Assembly (NCBI GenBank): GCA_011032825.1
Contig: JAADJZ010000003.1
Coordinates: 1,426,001-1,490,000 of the forward strand
DNA length: 64,000 bases
Source: Massariosphaeria phaeospora
Taxonomy: Eukaryota > Ascomycota > Dothideomycetes > Pleosporales
Direction: 5' to 3'
Within the stretch, counting starts at the first letter, position 1, and each line of letters starts with the position of its first letter. Below are positions 1 to 9,760 of this stretch, in pieces. Under the pieces are notes generated by a model that worked only from the letters and a program-made list of their open reading frames with translations, was not told the origin of the DNA and ran no database searches. A program made the position numbers and the translations under genes.

Positions 1-43
1 TAAAGAGCATGCGGCGACGCGAATAGTTTAACTTTAGCTAAAA

Positions 44-367
44 CTAATCTATCCAAGAGAGTTCGAGATACATTAGAAGCTTTTTAAAATTAGCTACTAC
101 AAAGAAAATTTTATAAGTTTGTACTTTGCCTTTAGAATTTGTAATGCAAACTTTTGCTACAGTACAACTATAGATAGTGTAACTTAATCTACTTAGCAAT
201 ATAAAGAAAATATTAGAGATTAGTTTAAGTACTAGATTCTGTTCTTTCGCTACGACAGCTAAAAGAACATTAAAATAAGCTCTACTATCTACGATTGCTT
301 TTAAGTTTTTTAAACTCTTAATCTTCGCTAACGCGGTAAGAAACGTTAGGTTTTTGCTCGTTAGCAT
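44..367 (-). pseudogene. Degenerate gypsy aspartic protease, G3 copy 1
   Basis: This 107-codon open segment contains the retropepsin-like stretch AIVDSRAYFN. In the family the active-site triad is Asp-Ser/Thr-Gly; here Gly is replaced by Arg, as expected from a G-to-A change in a GGA codon. The duplicate at 30476-30790 carries the same Gly-to-Arg change, so it predates the duplication or hit the same site twice. The protease normally cleaves the Gag-Pol polyprotein in the virus-like particle. This copy should be inactive, since the glycine is invariant and the reading frame is not linked to an intact gag. Confidence 0.75.
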
Positions 368-429
368 CTTACAAAAAGTGCCTACTTTTTTTAACTATAA
401 CAAGTTAATATAAGCTACAAAATAAAAGG

Positions 430-1695
430 CTAATTCTTTAAGCCTTTGCTTTTTCTATTTTTTTTTTTAAAGTAGGCGTTTTTCTTTGCCTTGTTAGAGC
501 AAGTAGAAACAAAATAGCTTAGTTTGTTACATGCGTAGCAAACTAGCTTGTTAAAGCTTTTGTTTTTTTTGTTATTACTTTTCTTAGGCTTAAAGCAGCC
601 GTTGCGTTTTTTTTTGTGCTGTTTGGCATTAGAATAAGTCAATCTATGTTCTATTAGCAACGCGGCTTGCTTTTTGTCTTTTTTAGTTTTTCTTTAGATC
701 TTGCTATCTTGTTAGAAGTTACAATAGATCTAATTAGCTTTTTGCTCTACTTAGTAGAGAGTAGTGCAACTCTGCAGCAAAAGGTAACGTAGTTGCTTTT
801 TTACTTTTTTAAAAAGTGCCGCGGTGAAGTTTGCTGCTATGCTAAATAAGCTTGTTTAGTTAATCTTAGTTTAAAAAAGTTAAAAAAGTAAAAGTAAGTT
901 AAAAAGAGTTTAAGATAGCTTTTAACGTAAAGCTTTAATAGAATTGTATGCTTACTACCTACGTTCTTTAAAAGTGCCTAAGGCACTTAACATTTGTTCT
1001 TTAAGCAATGCCTAAGTAGAGGACTATAAAAAAAATCGCATTCTTTTATAAATCTTATAGGTTTTTTAAAGCGTACAGAGGTTTTCAGTAACGTACGTTA
1101 ACTTAAAAAAAACTTTTTAAAGTTTGCTAAAGAAGTTAGAGCTTTTTGTGTAGTAGCCTTTGCAATTGCAAACTTATTAGTTGTAGTCTACGCGATTTTT
1201 CTTCAAATAGCAGTGTAGTAGCTTAAGGCGAGGCAAATTAACCTAGTTGAAAACAGTTTAAGCAGATGCTAGCACGACTAGTTGCTTAATAGCCTTAGCA
1301 AGCGCTGTTTTGTCTTCGTCCTAGTATAGAGCCTTTAACGCTTTAAAGCAAATAAGTTTTGTACAGTTTTACTTATTCTGCTACTAAGTTTTTAGCTTGT
1401 CGAGAGCTTGCTTCGTAGAGAGGTTCAATAGTGCGTCGTTGTTCTTATTGTTTGAGAGTAGAGTATTGAGATTTCTTTCGAGGCGAACTAGGTTATTCTA
1501 GCCTAGTTTGGCGCTAAAAGCGCAACTACGCTTTGAAACGTTAGCACTATTACTAATCTAAACTTCTTTATTAGCATTTTTATTCTATTTAGTTTTATTT
1601 ACGACTAGAAGTTGAGAAGTGCTTAGTTGCACAATAGAACTTTTATCTAAGTGTCTTAAAAGCAACGTAGCTTAATTGTTAGATAAACTAGACAT
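430..1695 (-). pseudogene. Degenerate gag with CCHC zinc knuckle, G3 copy 1
   Basis: Gag reads from the ATG at 1695-1693 and is broken by many TAA/TAG codons. The last open part (660-430) is very basic, rich in Lys and Asn, and holds a nucleocapsid knuckle, CYACNKLSYFVSTC. This fits CX2CX4HX4C except that His is Tyr, the expected product of C-to-T in a His codon. Gag forms the particle and binds genomic RNA through this knuckle. The protease segment lies just downstream (367-44), as in gag-pol order. Confidence 0.75.
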
Positions 1696-1955
1696 TGTAA
1701 ACGAGGTAATCGATCTATCGAAAGTATTTTAATAGAGCAATTTGAATGTAAGACTGCGTTTAATTGTAAGTTTGATAACACTTAAAATATATTAATAGTA
1801 TAGTAATAAAGATAGTATATTCGTGTAAAAGAAACGAATTGCTATCTTAGCAGCAATTCGGTGCGAGGTACTTTTAAAGGCTTCGCAAGAAACTAGTCTA
1901 GCTCGTTATAGCCTACAGTAGCTATTAATAAAAAAGAAACAAATACGTAAAGCTA

Positions 1956-2442
1956 CTAGGCTTTACACTACGTAGGCTAGCTTCTTTTAGCTTATTAAAA
2001 GCAGCGAGCTTATGCTGCATTAAAACGCGCTACTAGCTGCTTGCGTTTATAAGCTTAAAGAGCAATTAGCAGTAGTAACTAAGCGAAAATTGCGCAAAAG
2101 AAAGCGGATCTAGCAGAGTAGCACTATAGAGTATAGAACTGCAGCGGCGTAGGTAGCTACTAAAGCGTTTGCACTACTTTAGCGATTTAAAAAAGCTTGT
2201 AGTAGTAGTAATTAAGAACTAGCCTAACTAGCTGTACGGCGCTGTAGGAATTGCAGCAAAACTAGGCATAACACGCGCACGTATAGAAAAAATACAAAGA
2301 TATTTTCTAAATTAAATGCGAGCACGACGTACGTAGGCTTTCTATTTAATAGTAATAAAATTAAAAATGCGTAGTATAAGTTGGTGCTGCCAAGAATTTT
2401 TAATCTACTTAGTAGGTTAACTCGCTTAGTAGTAGAATACGT
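1956..2442 (+). mobile_element. Fot1/pogo-like element, 3' fragment with right TIR
   Basis: Only the C-terminal part of a transposase and the right terminal inverted repeat remain. The sequence parallels the end of the complete copy at 33653-35501. A transposase C-terminal knuckle lies at about 2233-2285 (CRNCSKTRHNAR, final Cys changed). The terminus is ...gaatacgt at 2442, followed by TA (2443-2444). The flanking sequence at 2445 continues the G2 retroelement exactly where the copy near 39690 is uninterrupted, so this transposon inserted into G2. The left part is lost at the junction with G3. Confidence 0.75.
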
Positions 2443-2444
2443 TA

Positions 2445-3975
2445 GAGATAAAAGCGTATAGCGAAACTAAGCTAGTAGAAAAGATTAACTATTCTGCAGC
2501 GTTAATTAGAATAGAGTTTTCGCCTACGATGTAGGCTACAATAGGCTTAATTAATTTTTCTATTACTAGTTATAGTGTTAGGCTAGAAGCTAGTAGTAGT
2601 TTGTAAAGTTTATGCTTAGTTCCTATGTATTCTCGCTATCTAAGTAGTTTAACTATTTAACTAGGTACTTTTTCTAATTGTTTACTATAGAATAGAAAAG
2701 AATAAAGTTGTTGTAGTGTTGTAATTGTAATTTTGTTGTAGTCTAACTATCTACTTACCGCGAGGGTTCGCTTCTATATATACTTAATATCTCTACATTG
2801 TATATAAACAATGTAAACAAAAAGTTATAAATAGTCTTTGTTCTAAACAATGTTATAGTCTATTTATAGATCTTAACAATGTTTCTTTGTTATAAACAAT
2901 GTTATAACTCTATTTATAGTTATTAACAATTTATAACAAAGAATTTCTTTATCTGTAATAAAGACATTGTTTATTAATAATTTATAAGTTATACTTATAG
3001 TAGTTATAAACTTAAATATAGCTTATATACTATAATTAGTATTCTAACATTTACAACTTAGTGTGTAATAATTTTCTTAACTTTAAATTCGTTTTTTTTT
3101 AGTTTTATAGCGAAAGGTTCGCTAGAGTAGCATTTGTAAGTTAGCTAGTTTCAACAAAAATATGTAGAATAGTAGGTAGACTTTTGCGTCTTTAAGTAAG
3201 TTTAACTTGTAATTAACTAGGCCTCGTTGCTTTGATATTAAAAATAGTTTAACTTTGACGTTGTCTAGACTCTTGCTTAGTCGTTTAGTACGCAAATTCT
3301 TTTAAAGAGATAAACTCTATCCCCTCTCTTTAGCTAAAGTGCTATTTTTTGTTTTTAGTTAACATATAAAATGCTTTAGCGTTGGGCTGTTTTAAGTTTA
3401 CTTCGTAGTAACTTATGTATTTCTTTAAGTTTCTCTAATACTTTCGTAGCACTTTTAGCTTTCGCGTTTAAAAACGTTTTTTAAAAAAAATGTAAGTGTT
3501 CTTTGTAATTTGCGTAGTAAAGTGTTTGTTTTGTTAACTTAGACAACTTGTTGTTGTACGCTAACTATGCTATTAGTAAAAGCTTTACTTAATTAGTTTG
3601 TCTTCGTTGCTGTATATCTTTAAATATGTTTTTATAGTTTAATTTGTTTTTTCTATTTACTTATCTATTTGTAGATAATACGCTGTTAATAGCTTGCGTT
3701 TTTTTTAATTGCGGCTAACAGAGTCGTTTAATAGTTCGATGTAAAGAGCTTGTTTCTATTACTAATAATTAATCTAGGTATTCTATAGTATCTTATAAGT
3801 TGATTTAAAAGAATAAATTCTAGTTGTTGCGCGGTGTACGTGTTCTTAAAAAGTACTATTTTTGCGTACTTAGTAAATTAGTCGACTATAACTATAATAG
3901 CGTTGTAAGCTATTTCTATAGCAAGGTTCTTTAATAAAAGCAGTTTTGTTACGAAATCTATAGAGATATTAGTCT
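2445..3975 (-). mobile_element. Ty3/gypsy chromovirus family G2, 3' pol fragment (chromodomain and integrase C-terminus)
   Basis: This segment matches about 39690-40860 of the larger minus-strand G2 copy. Read on the minus strand it holds the core-to-C-terminal part of an integrase, a basic GDRVY-like segment, and a chromodomain beginning with an NEFKVKKI-like stretch and continuing YLVK, as in chromoviral integrases. Homology with the 40-kb copy stops near 3975 at the word gagatattagtct. A 364-bp insertion (2686-3049) splits the chromodomain. The sequence is RIP-mutated. Positions 3976-4027 contain nothing I recognise. Confidence 0.75.
2686..3049 (-). mobile_element. Solo LTR of an unidentified retrotransposon, 5-bp TSD tttac
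   Basis: A 364-bp insertion is flanked by tttac at 2681-2685 and 3050-3054. The homologous unoccupied site, with a single tttac, is at 39923-39927. On the minus strand it starts TGTTAGAATA and ends TCTATA, consistent with TG...CA ends after one C-to-T change. It has no coding sequence, which fits a solo LTR. It is very A+T rich and contains several copies of the word aacaatgt. I see no second copy in the window, so its family is unknown. Confidence 0.75.
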
Positions 3976-4029
3976 TGTAAAGATTATTTGCTTTAATCTT
4001 TATTATAAGCGTTTTATAATTTAGTACTA

Positions 4030-5826
4030 ACGTGTTCTACTACCAAGCAACTTGCACTACTAAGCAACTTACTTAACCAAAATCGTACTGTAAGCTACAG
4101 TACTATTACAATGCAACTACTACATTCTACTATATTATCTAGCAACGAAACTAGAATAACTATTGCTATTAAAGCTACGAGTTTAGACGCGTTTTTTTGT
4201 TAACGAGCTGCTGCGCGCGCCTATCTAGTGTTTCAAACAACTCTTAGTTATCGAACTTGCGAACGAGCTTTACGACGCGATTGCGAGCTTAACTGCAAAA
4301 ACTTTACGCCGCTTAAAGAGAACGCGATAGTAGAGCGTATACTTAACTTAGATTCAAAAAAGTTTCTACTATCGAAAGGCTTACTGCGAGATATAGCTAA
4401 CAACCTACGCGCCTACCAAGAAATCAAGCCTGTTAGCATCAACTAGCTAGATTAATTTATTAAGCAACGAAAGAAGCTTAGAACGCGTTAAACTTAATTC
4501 TACAATAACTAAAGAAAGAAACAGAAAAATTATAAAGTTATAAACGCGTAGTTTAAGCTTGTAGCCAACGTAAAAGCGAAGCATAGCATCCTAAATAAGA
4601 ATATCTACAACTTTAATAAATCTAGCTTTATAATAGGCGTTATAGGCTTTTAGCTTGTTATTACAACTTTAGAAAAACGTAAAAAACCTAAGATAGTTTA
4701 GCTAGGCAATTGCGAGTAGGTTACTGTTATTAGTTGCATCTGCGCTAGTAGGTAAGCGATTCTACCTTTTATTATCTACGCTAGCAAGGTTTACGTTTCT
4801 ACGTAGTACAAGAACAACTTTATACTTCGCAACTAGGTTCTTACTATTAGTAAAAACAGCTAGACAAACAATAAGCTTAGAATCGCGTAGTTAAAGCACT
4901 TTTACGCGTTTACTGTAACGCGTACTATAGGCTATAGTAAGTTACTAATTCTAGACAGCTATAAAAGCTACAACTCGCTTGCTTTCTAGAATTATTGCGT
5001 AGAAAACAATATTATTACTTTATGTATGCTCTCGCACTCGTCGTAGCTTCTTAACGTTAGCTACTTTTCGCCGTTAAAGCGCGCATAAGTCTGTTACCTA
5101 CATCGCTAAACTAGACTTCTTTACTACGTTTAAAACGGCCTATTTTAAAACGTTTATAGCAAAGAGCATTAAGAAAGCTTTTAAAAGCGCTAGGCTTGTT
5201 CTACACAACCTAGATTCTGTAATACCAAGACTTAATGTGCGTTTCTGTACACTTGATTAACTGCCTTAGCAACCTACTTTCTAGAAGTCGCAAATACCAA
5301 ACAACGCGCGCGAGTTTAAAGCTTAATCTACTTTTATTCGCAGTAATATTAGGTTCTGCGTTAACTTATTACTAACTTCTATTGTTAAGTTGCTGCAGAA
5401 GCTTAAGAAAGGCGCGCTAGTAGTAGCCTACAAATTAGAATTGCCTAGCTTTGTATAACTGTTGAAGCTGCAAGTAAGCGTAAAAGTCGTAAACAAAAGT
5501 ATATCTAGGAAAAAAGCACGCTTACGATAAAGACTAGAGCTAAGTTGGTTATTAAGAAAAGTGCTAGTAAGTAGAAAATAGTTGCGAAGAAGTTAGGTAG
5601 TAATAGTGCACTACGACAACGACGCTGTAGACGCCGCAACAAGACAAGGCATAATGCGCGAACCTATAGAGTAGTTGCTTCTAATAGTTCTAATACTAAA
5701 TAATATACTCTAGCCTACAGTACGACATGTAGTTGTTGAGATATCGTAATTTGTACTATAGCTTATAGTACGATTTTGGTTAGGTAAGTTGCTTAGTAGT
5801 GTAAGTTGCTTGGTAGTAGAACACGT
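4030..5826 (+). mobile_element. Fot1/pogo-like DNA transposon, complete but RIP-mutated (Fot-D)
   Basis: The element is 1797 bp with TA on both sides (4028-4029 and 5827-5828). Terminal inverted repeats of about 74 bp lie at 4030-4103 and 5753-5826. They begin acgtgttctactaccaagc and contain two tandem copies of a ctaccaagcaactt-type unit. Size, ACGT terminus, TA duplication and a single transposase match the Fot1 branch of pogo elements. It is inserted at the edge of the G2 fragment. Confidence 0.9.
4111..5703 (+). pseudogene. Degenerate Fot1-type DDE transposase (Fot-D)
   Basis: The frame begins at ATG 4111. An N-terminal helix-turn-helix/CENP-B-like DNA-binding region is followed by the DDE_1 core and ends at the TAA at 5701-5703. 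An open stretch at 4228-4446 preserves the N-terminal block ending in RDIANNLRAYQ. Catalytic blocks are recognisable: first Asp changed to Asn (YNFNKSSF), second retained (LLILDSYKSY), third changed to Asn (LLNVSYFSP). A C-terminal basic tail has a damaged knuckle (CRRRNKTRHNARTY). About 530 codons in length is normal for Fot1 transposases. Numerous in-frame TAG/TAA codons and loss of two catalytic residues make it inactive. Confidence 0.85.
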
Positions 5827-6367
5827 TATTATATAAATATACTTTCTTATAGTTATATTTTTTATAGTTATATCTCTTATAGTTACTAGCTACTTATAGT
5901 TAGCGTAATATTTCTTTCTATTTCTTGTTTGTACGGCAAAGATTAACGCTGTTTCTAACTGTCGTAGTTTTGCTCTACATTTATCTACACCTAATTTATC
6001 TTTGTATTACGCTAAACTACGGCATTTGTTTTCTCTTAGGAGAACAGCTAATTGTGCAAATGCCGTTATTTATTTCATATAATATTATAGTTATTGCGTA
6101 TTCGTAATTTACTTTCTCAATTGCGTATTACGGCAGATAACACAAAGTAACGCTTTGGTGTAGATAAATCCTAGATAAATACTAGCTTAAAATCTTCTTA
6201 TAAGATTCTTTGTCGGTTTTACAATTACACAACTTCGTTTTTTATTAGCTACTACTTTTTTTTTGCTGCTTAGTTATATTATATATAACTGCTTAGTAAC
6301 TACTTGTTGCTACTTTCTTTTTACAAGTTATGAGCTCGAATCGACTATTAAGTTTCTAGCTGTATTT

Positions 6368-6611
6368 TTGTTATTTATATAAAACCTCGACGAATTGCAG
6401 CTTTGAATTTAATTCTTTATTAAATTTATCTCCGTTTTTGGCAAATAGAATTGAATTCGATTTTTGGTAGCCGTTATACTTATATAACAAACCTACCTAC
6501 CTACCAAACAAACGAACGAACGAACGAACCTACCTGTTTTATATTTATACAAAACGAATTTGCGGCTCTAAACTTAGTTCTTTACTAAGTTTATTGTTGT
6601 TTTTGGCAAAA
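6368..6611 (+). repeat. Pair of about 70-bp direct repeats flanking a microsatellite
   Basis: Copy 1 (about 6371-6443) and copy 2 (about 6543-6611) share the order tttata-aaaac, a ttgc(a/g)gct word, ttctttattaaattta versus ttctttactaagttta, and end in gtttttggcaaa. The intervening sequence includes the tetranucleotide tract. They could be a partial tandem duplication. Confidence 0.6.
6489..6536 (+). repeat. Compound tetranucleotide microsatellite (ACCT)n-(AACG/ACGA)n-(ACCT)n
   Basis: There are successive runs of acct, then aaac, then acga, then acct. It is the only clear microsatellite in the window and lies in the less mutated segment. Confidence 0.9.
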
Positions 6612-6616
6612 TTACG

Positions 6617-6835
6617 ATGATTTTGCTTTCAAAAAGCATAGATTGGTTAGAGTCAAGGCTTTTCTCCGTAATATATTTTTATATTACAGTTTTTTCGAAT
6701 GCTCGAACCCTAGTATTTTACGAAATGCTCGAAAAATACGCTCGTTATTTATATTTTGCAAACACGGAAACAATTTCTAAATCTGCTCTTTACGCTATTT
6801 GCTTAGATTGCCGCCAAATTGCTTATTCGTTATAA
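6617..6835 (+). CDS. Small open frame of 72 codons, unknown
   Basis: An ATG-initiated frame in the less mutated segment encodes a 72-residue protein with a mix of hydrophobic and acidic residues and three cysteines, two of them in CLDC near the C-terminus. No family is recognised. It starts right after one of the direct repeats and ends before a tandem array. A 72-codon frame can occur by chance. It is listed only because this stretch is not obviously a decayed transposon. Expression data or conservation would be needed to call it a gene. Confidence 0.15.
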   Translation: MILLSKSIDWLESRLFSVIYFYITVFSNARTLVFYEMLEKYARYLYFANTETISKSALYAICLDCRQIAYSL

Positions 6836-6902
6836 TTTGAGTATTTATACATATTTTACGACGAATAAATTACTTCTTTAGGTATTTTATACCTAATTAA
6901 GT

Positions 6903-7038
6903 GCTGATTATTCTATATTAGTATTTTTACTACATAGTGTAAATTTGCTTTTTATTCTATATTAGTAGTTTATACTTTATAGTTTAAATTGCTTTTTACT
7001 CTATATTAGTATTATATACTTTTACAGTTTAAATTCGT
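6903..7038 (+). repeat. Three tandem copies of a 43-46 bp unit
   Basis: Units start near 6904, 6949 and 6992. Each has the form tgctttttattctatattagta, then a variable tata-rich stretch, then gtttaaat. They differ by small substitutions. Confidence 0.75.
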
Positions 7039-8033
7039 TTGTTTATTTGAACTTTCAAGTTAATTACTTATCCGGTCCCTGTCGACTCTGCCTATTAAAG
7101 TTAGAATTAACCTTAATTTTCCTTTATATTGCTTGCTAATATTTTGAATTAATTTTGGATTTAGAGGAATAGAGTTACACTTTAATAGAGCTCTATACGA
7201 ATCAAAACCGCAAGAGTAATTATCCTATTAGTAGAGTAATATTCTTTGAAATATTAGAACGATAAATTTTTATTTGTTATAAAATACACATTTGCCCTGG
7301 TTATCTTTGTATAACACTCTTTTTTGTTTTTTATTATTCGTAAATAACTGCTTTATCTTGATAGCTAGAGTTATACTTGTTATAACAGTAACTATCCTTA
7401 TAAAGTTGAACTAATACGGTAATATTAAAACTTTTGTTACTTTAGTAAAGCTAAGGCTTTATAAAGTATCTAAAATATAGCAAAAAAAAAAAACTTATAA
7501 CTACTTTGTCGTTGTTATTAATCTCTGTTTAGAGATTATAACTTTGGAATAGTTATTATATTAGTCTTTTAGACGTTTATAATCTCTATTTTATAAAGTT
7601 ATTATAACTCTATTTTTTTTAGAACTGGATTTATTCTACGGAATTGTTCCTCTATTAAATTTAAGTTATAATAAGCAAAGTTTGTTATAAAAATTCTTTT
7701 TTAGGTGAATAAAGTTATAAAATTAAGAAATATCTATTATAAAGCTTGGTATTTCAAAGCTTAGTATCAATAGGTTTTTCTATTGTTTTATTTTGAATAA
7801 AAATAATAGTAACTTTAGAAGTAATTATAATCGCACTTCTATTATATTTTATAACTTAGAGTCTAAGAATTGTAATCTTAATCGTACAATTGCTTAGCTC
7901 TCTATTTTAGGTGCTTACTAGCAAACTATTTCTTTTCAAGAAATCTAGTATAACCTAAGAACTTTATTTTTATTTTTATTTTTGAGTTTCGCTAACTTCT
8001 AGCTTAGGTATCTATAGTTTTAGATAGCTTATA

Positions 8034-9008
8034 ACGTAAAAAACAAGCAAGTAGCTTAGACAAGCGAGCAGCTTAGCGTGCCAAGACTTTACCGAAAATT
8101 ACAGCAATTTACTATAAATTACTATGCTTTTATCTACAAACGTAGGAATAGCTTTAAAACAAGCTCAAATACAGCTTGCTCTTTAGGCTATTAAACAAAA
8201 CGCAACTCTAACCTATAAACGCGCTGCAGCTATCTACGAAGTTCTCTAACGTACGCTTAGCGCTCAACCCGCTAAAAAGCCTTTACAACGCAAATGTGCG
8301 CTCAATTTAAAAAAGCTACTACAAATAGAAAAGATAGTAATTGTTAGCTATATTCTTAACTTTTGTAAGCGAGAATTTTCGCCTCGCTTCGCTGCTGTCA
8401 AAGATATAGCTAATTTCTTGCTAGCTAAGCGTTACTAAGACCTAGTTAGCTAAAACTAAACTAAAACCTTTGTAAAGCGCTAGCTAGCGCTTTAAGTTAA
8501 GTTTAATCGAAAGTACAACTACAAAAAAGCCTTGTGCGAAAATTCTAAAGTTATTAGAAACTAGTTCTAGCTTATATAGAACATAAAAGCGAAGTACAGC
8601 ATTGTCAACGAAAACACTTACAATTTTAACAAACCTAAGTTTATAATAGGCATGATATTAACTAGAGCAGTAGTAACGAGTAGCGACTGTTGAGAACAGC
8701 AAAAAGCAGTCTAGCTAGGCAATCGAGAGTAGACAACGGTTATTCAAAGCATTAACGCAATAGAGTAGGCAATTCTACTCTTTGTTATCTTTGCAAGCAA
8801 GCACTACTTCTTTGCTTAGTACAAGAAAAACTTCTTGCTAAAGAACTAGGTTATTGCTGTCTCTAAGAACGGCTAGACAATAAATAAGCTTAGTTTCTAG
8901 TAGTTAAAGCACTTTAACGAGCACACAAAGAAAAAAAACTATTAGCACTAGTTGCCTACTCGTTATTAACAGTTACGAAAGCTACAACTCGCTTAAGTTC
9001 TAGTAGTA
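8034..9008 (+). mobile_element. Fot1/pogo-like element (Fot-E), 5' part cut by gypsy G1a
   Basis: TA precedes the terminus (8032-8033), and the element begins acgtaaaaaacaagcaagt with paired internal TIR repeats (aagcaagtagctt and aagcgagcagctt). The transposase frame starts at ATG 8124. The element stops at 9008 where the LTR of G1a begins. The missing 3' part is not found beyond the other end of G1a, so the locus has been rearranged or G1a's right side belongs to another event. Confidence 0.8.
8124..9008 (+). pseudogene. Degenerate Fot1-type transposase, N-terminal two thirds (Fot-E)
   Basis: This is one of the better preserved N-termini in the window. The first stop is reached after about 20 codons, and long open stretches follow (for example ending in VKDIANFLLAKRY near 8430). 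The HTH/CENP-B-like region and the start of the DDE core are present. The first catalytic block reads YNFNKPKF with Asp changed to Asn, and the GNRE-TTVI block follows. The sequence ends upstream of the third catalytic Asp because of the retroelement insertion at 9009. It shares the basic-helix start seen in the 16175 and 31183 copies but belongs to a different subfamily by TIR. Confidence 0.75.
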
Positions 9009-9510
9009 TGTTATTAGAAGTATTCTTTTACCAAAGGTTTTTGCAATTGGACTCGAAGATTTTGCCTAAGAAATTGTTCTATGTTTAGAAAGCTTAATAA
9101 CAACAAAAAAAACAATCTTAATTCTATCTTAAATAGAATAACAAAGTAACAATCTATTGCTTATAGATCTAATCTATGTACAAAATGTACTTAAAAAAGT
9201 TAACTACAAAGAATTAAAATTGTAAAAGAAATTCTGCTACTCTATATAGTTCTATAATTCTTTGCTAAAAGCAGTTTACTTAGTTTGCTTAGTGTGCTTA
9301 GTGCTAAGCGCGCTAATTTTACTAAGCAACTTTTGCTTAGTTTGCTTAGTGTTAAGACTACTAAGCGTGCTAAGCACGTTACGTAATTTTTGCTTACTTA
9401 ACTTTGCTTTGCGCATTGTTGTACTTTTGTCTTGCGCACTAGCAAGCTTTAACAACTTTCTTACGTCGTTGCTTAGTCTACAATACCTAGTATCGTTTCT
9501 ATTTGTAACA
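9009..9510 (-). repeat. 3' LTR of chromovirus G1a
   Basis: The plus-strand ends are tgttattagaag and atttgtaaca, giving 502 bp. On the minus strand the LTR therefore starts TGTTACAAAT. It is homologous to LTRs at 19212-19410, 47455-47966, 49305-49809, 55981-56485 and 62983-63427. The flank 9004-9008 is tagta. It contains cttag/ctaag hairpin-type units at about 9275-9400, fewer than in other copies. Confidence 0.9.
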
Positions 9511-9760
9511 TTAATCTTTTTTTAAGAATATTGTTTTAATAGCTGTTCTACTATGCTGTGCTAGTTTTTTTTGTGCTTTGCATCAAAAGTGCCGTTTTGT
9601 ATAAAAGTAAGTTAACTTTAATTCTCGTTGTGTCGTAGCTTTCTTTTAATCGTCTTGCTTTTTTTTGTGCAATAAATTACTTTGTTGCAAAGCCATGCCG
9701 TCGCTGCTTGTTAAAAAGTCTAAAGTATTTTCTTTTAATTAAAAAAACTTGTGTTGACTA

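Larger units (their letters stand above)
1..1955 (-). mobile_element. Ty3/gypsy family G3, 5' part (leader, gag, protease), inverted and truncated
   Basis: This is the 5' portion of a gypsy retrotransposon reading right to left. It matches, as reverse complement, the plus-strand copy at about 28885-30840 along its whole length. Order on the minus strand: leader or LTR-proximal sequence (about 1955-1700), gag (ATG at 1695), a CCHC knuckle (about 480-560), then a retroviral-type protease (367-44). The element leaves the window at base 1. Its 5' end abuts the tail of a Fot1-like transposon at about 1955-1970 with no visible LTR terminus, so the copy is truncated or rearranged. It is RIP-mutated throughout. 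Family assignment to Ty3/gypsy rests on the plus-strand copy, which continues into the start of a gypsy reverse transcriptase. Confidence 0.8.
5829..8031. other. Less mutated A+T-rich segment, possibly host intergenic DNA
   Basis: I recognise no transposase, gag, pol or LTR terminus in these 2.2 kb. The texture differs from the flanks: TG and CA words and short GG/CC runs survive (for example around 7075-7090), and the fixed taa/tag saturation is milder. It contains a tetranucleotide tract, a dispersed direct repeat and a tandem array, all listed separately. Two small open frames exist (5925-6107, 60 codons; 6617-6835, 72 codons) with no recognisable motif. The first is hydrophobic. This is the best candidate for single-copy host sequence, but it could be an old unrecognised element. 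Confidence 0.4.

Noticed and set aside
6903..7038. Three tandem units considered as a CRISPR array
   Set aside because: The units are adjacent and of 43-46 bp with no spacer structure, the repeats are imperfect, and the context is a fungal-type genome.
9262..9525. Open frame of 87 codons on the plus strand, Leu/Val/Cys-rich, and the similar frame at 63236-63436
   Set aside because: Both lie inside G1 LTRs, antisense to the element, and arise from the cttag-type repeat units. They are not genes.
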